Assembly (NCBI GenBank): GCA_009859145.1
Contig: VRVR01000053.1
Span: 62,001-126,000, forward strand
DNA length: 64,000 nt
Source: Andalucia godoyi
Taxonomy: Eukaryota > Discoba > Jakobea > Jakobida > Andaluciidae
Direction of reading: 5' to 3'
This document shows, one piece after another, positions 37,499-45,309 of this stretch. The first letter of the stretch is position 1, and each line of letters opens with the position of its first letter. Both the position numbers and the translations under genes were made by a program. The notes under the pieces were generated by a model that was not told the origin of the DNA, made no database searches, and was given only the letters and a program-made list of their open reading frames with translations.

Positions 37499-39063
37499 TT
37501 ACGAGGAGGTTGAAAAGGGGCTTGGGTGTTGGCAGACTCCAATGTAGTCTCCAATACACTCCACACCCAAGATCGCAACGTTTCTCGCACCATGCTGGTC
37601 ACGAGGTTGCGAATACGTGCATCCCGCGTGGGGACACTGTGACGTCTTCACTCTGTTTCTGGCACATCTTCTGGGTGTTCAATGGCGGGAACAGGATATG
37701 ATCAGCATTCTGGCACACTGCCTTGGCAATGCGTACATGTCCATCATGTTGCATGTTCTGAATGCGGTGCGAAATGTTGCGCATCTTGTGCCGGGCATTC
37801 CGTCTTGCCGTTTTCGACATGCGAGTCGTCTCGGTGGCGCGTTTCGATTGCAATTTCTGATAGCGTTTCTGGGGTTTGATCAGCGTCCAGGCTCGCCTCG
37901 GAGAACTCATATTCCTTGTAATTCCCACAGCCATCATAAACAGTCTGGAAGACACGGCCTCCGCCATCGCAGCTGTTCATGACAACCATGTCCCCGGTTT
38001 TCGCCTTGGGTGGTGCCATGGATCGCGCGACTGGGACAATCAGAAAAGTATCGTCCTTGGACTTAGGAAATGGAACACGTGCGCAGGACATTGAAAACCG
38101 AGCCGCTACTACCACCTTGGGGTTTCTCACGTAGCCGTCGAATTTCACGCTCCGCCTCCCTTCCTCGTTTCCACAATTTGATGGTGCTTCCGGGAATGAA
38201 AGTGGACCAGAAAGCAGCACCTTCCTCGACCGACAATTGGACGGGAGGTTTTCCACCATTCTTGGGAACCTTGAAGCTGCGATGATCGGAATGCTTGTCT
38301 CGCGGTCTCACGACTAAGCGTTTCGGACAACGTCTCGTGTTCTTCGTCAGCCTGGAGTCGGGGTTCGGAAAACATGTCGATCCATCTTTCGGGATCTTGC
38401 AGGGACATTGCGTTTCTGGTAAAGGAAGACGCAGTTGTTATACGCATCGTCCCAGAGATCGAGCATCTGATAAAGTTTCAACTTCTGTTCTTCGGTGGGT
38501 CCGCAGGCAAATCTTGAATGCGTACATAGCCAAACCGGGAGGTAGCTTCTTCTCGTCATCCCGCTCACATGCCTCCGATTTGGGGTTCGACTTAGACGCC
38601 TGAGGCTTCCCCCGGAGGCTCGTCTTCTGTTTTCCACGGAAACGGTTCTTCTCGTGGATTTTCTGTTTCTTGGGTTTGGGACTTTGCTGAAGCAGCCGCG
38701 GGTTTAGATTTCGTCTTCGCTTCGGGTTTCTTTTTTGGGAGCCGGTTTCTTTGTCTCCCTAGGAACAATCTTAAGTTTCGCCAAGTTGGCTTGGATCGTG
38801 GCAGGATCGAACAAACGCACCGTCGGCAGACTTTCCGGAGTCGAGTTGATTGTGCGCACGCTGACCCAGCTGTGTTCCAGCTTTCCGGAACGAACGACTG
38901 GGGGTGGTCATGTCCCGCAGGCATCTGCTGCGCAAGCAACCTTTTGCGCTCAATATCTACCCAAGGCACCGTTCGAGCGACGTCGGAAGGAGGGTCTGGG
39001 AGTCTTCCTAAGGCGCTTCTTGTCGGATTTGCGACCTCCTGGAAGGCTGCGTCTCCGAGTCAT
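37499..39063 (-). pseudogene. Decayed Fanzor/TnpB-like RNA-guided endonuclease gene
   Basis: Fragments in all three minus-strand frames line up in order with a Fanzor (eukaryotic TnpB homologue). A basic N-terminus starts at the ATG at 39063 (MTRRRSLPGGRKSDKKR), followed by a Lys/Pro-rich linker. The TnpB N-terminal motif PTEEQKLKLYQ..WDDAYNNCV lies at about 38419-38501. RuvC-I reads CDGGGRVFQTVYDG at 37930-37974, keeping the catalytic Asp in a damaged DPGVRTF context. The helix before RuvC-II (ISHRIQ...DHILFPPLNTQKM) is at 37665-37775. The second zinc-ribbon half and RuvC-III (CPHAGC, then RDQHGARN) are at 37569-37636. At least five frameshifts separate the parts. About 60-70 codons are missing between 37665 and 37636, including the RuvC-II glutamate and the first CxxC, so no active nuclease can be made. 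TnpB/Fanzor proteins are transposon-borne nucleases guided by an RNA from the gene's 3' end. Confidence 0.85.
37521..37571 (-). ncRNA. Two-tier hairpin at the 3' end of the Fanzor relic
   Basis: An outer 9-bp stem (CTTGGGTGT 37521-37529 with ACACCCAAG 37563-37571) encloses an inner stem (TGG + AGACT with AGTCT + CCA, 37530-37553, one bulge, 7-nt loop). It lies inside the last codons of the relic, where TnpB/Fanzor guide RNAs are normally encoded. A guide-RNA role is inferred. Confidence 0.3.
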
Positions 39064-39291
39064 TCTTCTGCTGTTTTCTTGCTGTTGAGAAAAACGAGGA
39101 TTGTGCGTTGGGATTTCGGGAAAGATGGAAAAAGAAAATCGTGGAAATGCGTATGTTTTATGTCAGCCGTAGCCCACGATATTTTTCTCAGCGGAGAGTC
39201 GGAAAATCTCACTTCTTTCTCCTGACGTCTTTTTCCAAAATTCCCATTTTTCTCCTATTATTCCAATCCATGCAATTCACATATACCCACA

Positions 39292-42200
39292 ATGGCTGAC
39301 GATTTCGCTGACGATTCTCCGTATATTTTCTCGGATGCCGATCTCCATTTACTTACGCTGTTTGACTTGTCGTATCGCAATTTTGCGGCAGAGTATATTG
39401 CAGTCTGCGAGCTCCTGCGGACTAGTCGACCCGAAGATGCGGAGCAGCATGCCGTCCAACTTCTCGCCGTGTATGGAGAGTTTGCTGACACTTGTGTCCG
39501 AGTATCCAAGAATATCATAGTTAACACCAGGAAAGACATTCGATCTGCAAAGGATGAGTATGGCATTCGATGCCCAGAGAACGTCTTTTTGCAAGATGGC
39601 ATTTGTGTCGTCACCAATTCACCATCATGTTCTCGGTTTTTACGTCGATGTCAGCTTCCACTCGCGGTGGTTTGCGAGTATCGAGGTATGGTCTGCTTTT
39701 GCTATGCATTGTGTTCTTCCAAGGAACAGTCTGCTTTCAGTATTTATCAGCGATCATTTTTCGATGCGTCTGCAAAGTCGCCAGGTTGTCGTGAGATGCT
39801 CCTTCAGAAATGTGCAACAGATCTAGAATCATTATTTTCAAACGAGTCGATGGATAACGTTGATTTTTCTTCCCATGTTCACGGCCGTGGGTTACGGATG
39901 CGAGACCTGCCATTGTTGTATGGGCTTTTGCGATCAGATCACATCAAGTGTCTGTTGATTGTGGAAATTGTTGCCAGGTGTTGTCGAAAACATCTGCGAC
40001 AGGCATGGATTTCCACACCGTATGATACAGAGACTGTTCTTGTTTCCGCATTGAACTCTCTCCTTTTTGATGATTCATGGCCAGATTTTGTACAATCGTC
40101 TCATATGTGGACCAGTCTGCCACGCTTTCCTGAAAAAAAGGATGTTCCATCGCTGTTCATCATCTGGCGGCTCTGTCAGTTTGGGATGTTTTCCATTTCA
40201 GAATCCTGTCGTGAACGGATGGTTCTGCAAATTGATCCGCTTACGATTGAAGACATTGTGGACTTTCCAGTTTGTCTGAAGCGATCGGATCACTGTCGAA
40301 TGGTTGTGGCAGAGCATTTGATGCTGCAAAGAGACTTTATTGATGTCCAAGATAGATTCGCGCACTGGATGCAAATTCTTGGGCATTCTATGTTTTCGAT
40401 CAGAAGCGATGATCGAAACATCGAGGCGTTGCTTACTGCAGGAGTTTCATTTTTTGAGCTCGGCAAAAGCCCGCTTCTTCAGGGTTTATCTGAACTCCAC
40501 ATTCTTCCTGATGGTCTATCTGATGCATGTCTACCCTCTATGTTCTTCTTCGGGCGTGAGTATGAGCCTGAAAGAAGAATGTCTCTTTCCTTGCGACACA
40601 TTTTCTTTGCCCTTCGGCTCATCGAAACGATTGAAGACTTCCGGAACTTTGGAGAATGGGAAGGAGGGTCATATTTGTCGGATGCGAAGATAATGGCTCT
40701 TCGACGACGCTGCATCGCAATCTTGTCTTGCATTACAGTTTGTATTGGATTATCAACGTTGTTAGAAATGCAAGGGTCTACTGCTTCTCCAGTTATTTCA
40801 TGGGATAGGGAAGATGAGGATGAATCGGACAGTTTAGAAGAGAATCTTGATGTGAATGATGATGTAGCAGAAGCCTCAGATTTACCTGTCTTGATCCAAA
40901 GATTGGTTGCTTTTGTGCATTTACATTCGGATGACAAAGTTGTACTATCAAATCTAATCCATTCTGTTTCTGAACTGCAAAAGCGGTTTGATGTGAAATG
41001 TGAGTGGATTTTCGATGCATATATGCGTTGGCCTGCACGTGATGTTCTCCCGGACTCGTTAGATGCATCGTTAGCGTCTTTGTTGTCTTGCGTTGCCTCT
41101 TCGGACTGTTTTCACACGAAAGAATTGTTTCGTCATCTGAATCCGCGTTGGCTGTTTTGCATTTGCTGTCGACCTTACGTCTCTTTGTGCACCCCTTTGT
41201 CTGAAGAAGTTTATTCTCTGGAATCGCTGTTGGCAGTCAAACGTTTTCTGTATCTTGACGATGTATCGTCGTTGAAGACTCGAACTCTGTCTTACTTCTA
41301 CGACCTCTTCAGTCTTTGCGATAGGCAGATAAGCACGAACATTTTGCGGCGGAAAAATTATGAACAGGTTTTAGATGAAATGGTCCTTCAAGCCCGTGTT
41401 GTCGCCCGTGTTTTGTTTTCGATTGACAACGAAGATGTGCATCTCGATCTTTCTGACAATTCTTTCCTGTCCCCTGCGGAATGTGAATGCCTTCTTCGAT
41501 GGTGCCTATTGAAGAAATCTAGACTGTCGCATTTAACCGAGTCTGAGCAGAACGAAGTCCAAGCCATGATTGCAGAACATTTGAAGTTTGTTTGTACTCC
41601 GCATATTCTGTCTTCTTATGATCCATGCCTTGTTCTTTCTTGTTCCATTCTCTATGCGCAAGCCCGTTATGCAATGAAAGACGACGAGCATTCCCACACT
41701 CGGCTGTCTTCTGCCTTAAACGTATTGGGGTTCGTGTTGAGAATTATCCGATCTCGCACAACATCCACCAAACGTTTACGAAAGCTATCGTTCGGCGAAC
41801 TATCATCCGCCGGTGGCCTTTTGTACGATAAGCACTTTGGAACATCCGTTATGTCTGTGGATGCGGGGTCTTGTGCGGATTCTGAATCTCCGGAATCTTT
41901 GTATATCGGACATACTGCGCTTCGCAATTCGGGGGTATCTCGAATTGTGCGACTCGTCAGCCCTGGAAGACGCTCTACAAAGCCTTCTCTCCTCCCACAC
42001 CATCCTGGAACCTCACCAGATTTATTCTCAGTTTTTCGCAACTTAGTTTCCTCTAAGGCATTTCCGCAAAATATGAAGCTTAATGAGGAGTCCATGGTGG
42101 CTGCGCTTGAAATTGAAGCTTCAATTCTGCATTCGCATCTCGGACGAGAGTTTGCACATCGTTTCGAAAGAAAAGACTGGGTTCCGTATGTTACTCGGCT

Positions 42201-43509
42201 GCAAGAGAGTGTGCTTACCGTCACACAATGCCTTGGCAAAAGTTCGTACAGATCAGCGGATTGCATCACGCAAGCTTGCAAGTCGTTGTCTCTTCTCGCT
42301 TCTGAAGCGTACGAGCATGTTTTTGGATTCTCATTGAAGGCTTCTTCCAAGCGTTCTGCGCAGTCACTCTCATCCCTGCCTCCTATGTCTACCTTTCACC
42401 GAAGTGATCATAAGGAAACCAAGTTGTTCTCGGAGGAAACGCTATTTGAGAAAATTGGTCAGCTGAAAGTTGTCTGTGACTCTGCGGAATTCTTGGAATA
42501 TTTGTGGCCGTTATTTGATGTCAGTCAAGAAAATCTTCTGACAAGGAATCTCGTTTCTGACATGGTGTCACGGACTCGAGTATTTTGCGTCCAGTCCAGT
42601 CTTGCTCTTGTTTCGCTCATTGCCGATGATGAGCGCAGCTTCTCGACTGTTTGGAGTGCGTTTTCTGAAAGCACGACAGAGTCCGATGATGCAACGGAGA
42701 GTGAGGCAGATAGTACTGTCGGTGGTACGAACCGCCATATGCATGTTCGTCGTTTGTCTCTGGAACTTAAATCGAAAACCGGAGTCGAATCCGATTTTCC
42801 GCAGATGCAGATTCCGCAGAATGACAAGATTTCTTTCTTGTTCGACAAGATTGCAAATCGCATAGAGAACTTTCTGAACCGTCTTTCTGAACAAGAGGTG
42901 GCCATGAAATCTCAAGTGGACGAGTATAGGGGAGATCTTGCAATCGTACGAGCCCGGCGATTGCATTTTCTGGACCAGAGAATGGCGTTTGTTACCAATG
43001 AAAGGAAAAACGAGATTGAGAAGCAAATAGTGACTGCCCTGCAGTGTTTCTTTGCTTCGGACTCTTTGACGGCGAGAAACAAGGTGAAACTCTCCCGTGA
43101 TTTTCTTTTGTCGCATGTTGGGTTGCTCCCACGTGTTTTCAAATGGGGCATCCTGCGAAAGCGCGGAGCAATATGGAAGAATTGGAAACCGCGATGCTTT
43201 GCGCTTTATCGTGAACGTTTTGCATATTTCAAAACAGAGAGCGATATGTTGAACGGGTCATCAACTTTGCGAGAAGTTTTCTACTCGGACATTATTGGAA
43301 TCGATGATTTGACGGACCAAGTCCGCATTGATGAATCTATTGTTTTGCCATCTGGAACAACGGACTCCCAGGTCATTGTTGTCAGGACAACGTCTCGCGT
43401 TTTCATCATCATTGCTGACAATGAATTGGAACGGACATCTTGGCTGGATGCCTTTTTGGAGAGATTGTCTGCTTTCTCGGCCTTGAAAAGGGCTGGAGTG
43501 CCACTGTAA
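39292..43509 (+). CDS. Large protein with C-terminal PH domain
   Basis: 1,405 residues. The C-terminal ~110 residues are a pleckstrin-homology domain: KWGILRKRGAIWKNWKPRCF is the classic first two strands, and the closing helix is ELERTSWLDAFLERL, so the protein probably docks on phosphoinositide membranes. A basic/acidic coiled region precedes it (about 1,180-1,290). The N-terminal ~1,150 residues are helical, with an acidic stretch near 505-525 (DREDEDESDSLEENLD) and a Ser/Arg-rich segment near 830-910; I recognise no catalytic domain (no Sec7, GAP, DENN or kinase motif). Start ATG 39292 (CACA-ATG-GCT) is a good context. It converges on the next gene with a 5-bp gap. Confidence 0.8.
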   Translation: MADDFADDSPYIFSDADLHLLTLFDLSYRNFAAEYIAVCELLRTSRPEDAEQHAVQLLAVYGEFADTCVRVSKNIIVNTRKDIRSAKDEYGIRCPENVFLQDGICVVTNSPSCSRFLRRCQLPLAVVCEYRGMVCFCYALCSSKEQSAFSIYQRSFFDASAKSPGCREMLLQKCATDLESLFSNESMDNVDFSSHVHGRGLRMRDLPLLYGLLRSDHIKCLLIVEIVARCCRKHLRQAWISTPYDTETVLVSALNSLLFDDSWPDFVQSSHMWTSLPRFPEKKDVPSLFIIWRLCQFGMFSISESCRERMVLQIDPLTIEDIVDFPVCLKRSDHCRMVVAEHLMLQRDFIDVQDRFAHWMQILGHSMFSIRSDDRNIEALLTAGVSFFELGKSPLLQGLSELHILPDGLSDACLPSMFFFGREYEPERRMSLSLRHIFFALRLIETIEDFRNFGEWEGGSYLSDAKIMALRRRCIAILSCITVCIGLSTLLEMQGSTASPVISWDREDEDESDSLEENLDVNDDVAEASDLPVLIQRLVAFVHLHSDDKVVLSNLIHSVSELQKRFDVKCEWIFDAYMRWPARDVLPDSLDASLASLLSCVASSDCFHTKELFRHLNPRWLFCICCRPYVSLCTPLSEEVYSLESLLAVKRFLYLDDVSSLKTRTLSYFYDLFSLCDRQISTNILRRKNYEQVLDEMVLQARVVARVLFSIDNEDVHLDLSDNSFLSPAECECLLRWCLLKKSRLSHLTESEQNEVQAMIAEHLKFVCTPHILSSYDPCLVLSCSILYAQARYAMKDDEHSHTRLSSALNVLGFVLRIIRSRTTSTKRLRKLSFGELSSAGGLLYDKHFGTSVMSVDAGSCADSESPESLYIGHTALRNSGVSRIVRLVSPGRRSTKPSLLPHHPGTSPDLFSVFRNLVSSKAFPQNMKLNEESMVAALEIEASILHSHLGREFAHRFERKDWVPYVTRLQESVLTVTQCLGKSSYRSADCITQACKSLSLLASEAYEHVFGFSLKASSKRSAQSLSSLPPMSTFHRSDHKETKLFSEETLFEKIGQLKVVCDSAEFLEYLWPLFDVSQENLLTRNLVSDMVSRTRVFCVQSSLALVSLIADDERSFSTVWSAFSESTTESDDATESEADSTVGGTNRHMHVRRLSLELKSKTGVESDFPQMQIPQNDKISFLFDKIANRIENFLNRLSEQEVAMKSQVDEYRGDLAIVRARRLHFLDQRMAFVTNERKNEIEKQIVTALQCFFASDSLTARNKVKLSRDFLLSHVGLLPRVFKWGILRKRGAIWKNWKPRCFALYRERFAYFKTESDMLNGSSTLREVFYSDIIGIDDLTDQVRIDESIVLPSGTTDSQVIVVRTTSRVFIIIADNELERTSWLDAFLERLSAFSALKRAGVPL

Positions 43510-43514
43510 GGATG

Positions 43515-44771
43515 TCAAGTGCCGGTCGGAACATTCTTTGTGAGTGCTGCTTGGAACAATATCTGGAGCATCACGGATGCTGGAGATTGCGGAAACAGCA
43601 AGCTTTGATACCGTTCGCACACTGGTAAACGAAACTTCACTTGATACTGAAGAGAATTTGCAAACACATCCATGCAAACTGTGGGACCATCAACCAACGC
43701 CCTTTCAGCGTTTCCTGGATCCAGGAAGTCCCCGGGGTCAACGGACAACATGCACTCTTGAGGTTTCTGCAGATTTTGTCCAGATAAATGTAATTCTAGC
43801 TTTTGCAAAAGAATGCGGTGCAACCTAATCAGACAGTGGATTCGATTCATTTGCTCCTCCAGAATCGCACGTTCTCGACTGTCCTCCGCAGTACGGGGAA
43901 TTTGCAGATATTGAGAAACCAATACGCGCACTGATCGCAGTGCAAATTTCAACATTAATTTTGTATGCATAACATCGTAGCGTCGCAGAAATGGAGACCA
44001 AACTATCCGCAAGAACCGATTTTCGGCTTCAACGTACGTCGTCGGGAGAGCAGCAAGATCTGAACAAAAATTGAACAATCGGATGCATTCGTCCAGCATC
44101 GTCTTTTCAGCTTCGGAAAGATTGTAGTCTTTGAAATTCAGCGATTCTTCCATTGCCATTCTGAACTGGTTCTTATTTTCCGAGTCCATCAAATCAGCAA
44201 AGTGCGTCATGAACTTGGCAGCCTCCGAAAACATTGATCTCGAAAACGCTGCAAACGTCGCTTGTTTCTGAATTCGAGACAGTTCCTCAAGCAGCACGGG
44301 AAGAATTGCACTTCTGAACTCGAAAGGATATTCAACACTTTCTCCACGAATAAACAAGATCTTCGATGTACTGGGATGAGAGAGAATGTCTTTAACAATC
44401 TGATTGTTTCGATATGCTGTTTGCAAAGCCGGAGGAAGCTTGAAGCGCACAAGAAAAAATCTCGATGGAACCTTCAACGCTTGAACGTACTCCATAAACG
44501 GAATATCAATATTCTGCAACACAAACAGATACGCACTCTGCAAAGACTTGGTAGAAAATGCTGGTAACGTCCTAACAACTTCATCGACAGAAGGAAAGCA
44601 CGGCATGGAAAACCACGGATGCCTTGCACAAGAAGGTTCCAGACGAATTGTCTGGCAAGTTCCTGTGCTTAATACCGACGATGTCTTACGCCTCCAATCT
44701 TCAAGAATATTCTCCAAATATAATCTCTCAAGATTTGAGAAGAAGTTGCTTTTGCCAGCAACGGTGGTCAT
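43515..44771 (-). CDS. Uncharacterised helical protein
   Basis: 418 residues from the first ATG (44771); the open frame continues upstream without another ATG. Mostly helical, with long amphipathic stretches (VWSPFLRRYDVMHTKLMLK, DSRERAILEEQMNRIHCL). No signal peptide, membrane helix or motif that I recognise. It lies between a PH-domain gene and the ciliary gene CCDC39, with whose start it shares a ~540-bp divergent promoter region; co-regulation with the cilium gene is possible but not shown. Confidence 0.7.
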   Translation of the reverse strand: MTTVAGKSNFFSNLERLYLENILEDWRRKTSSVLSTGTCQTIRLEPSCARHPWFSMPCFPSVDEVVRTLPAFSTKSLQSAYLFVLQNIDIPFMEYVQALKVPSRFFLVRFKLPPALQTAYRNNQIVKDILSHPSTSKILFIRGESVEYPFEFRSAILPVLLEELSRIQKQATFAAFSRSMFSEAAKFMTHFADLMDSENKNQFRMAMEESLNFKDYNLSEAEKTMLDECIRLFNFCSDLAALPTTYVEAENRFLRIVWSPFLRRYDVMHTKLMLKFALRSVRVLVSQYLQIPRTAEDSRERAILEEQMNRIHCLIRLHRILLQKLELHLSGQNLQKPQECMLSVDPGDFLDPGNAERALVDGPTVCMDVFANSLQYQVKFRLPVCERYQSLLFPQSPASVMLQILFQAALTKNVPTGT

Positions 44772-45309
44772 CCACGGAAAGATAACAGCACCTGAAGTTG
44801 GAATACTTGGAAAAAAGCTTCTCGGACGAAAGACGACGCACACAGTTTTCGACAGGTGTTATGGAAGAAGGAGCTCGGTGGGAACAGATGGGCCACTGGG
44901 AATGAATAAAGATCTTCAATAGACCACAAAATTGCACGGATGGACAGTTTACGTTTTGAGACAGTATGATCCCTGCTCGTTGGTCCAAACAACAATAACA
45001 ACAAACAGCCACGGAAAGAGGCCAAAAAAAAATAATTAAATAAATAATAACAATTAAAAAACAACAAATACAAAAATGCTCACCCACATTGAGGAATGGG
45101 TGCTGCAACTTGCATCACGCCGCGGTCGTACTGCACCCTTTTTTCTCAACGGGCATGCTTGGAAATGGAGACTTGAGACCAGCTGCCTTGTCATCTCGAT
45201 CAACCCAACCGTTTGGATGCTTTTGCAGGCTTCGACGCCTCTTGTTGTTTGTTTTTTCTTTTGAATTTGTTATCGTTACTAGCCAAAAAAAAGTTTTGAT
45301 TAGAATTAA

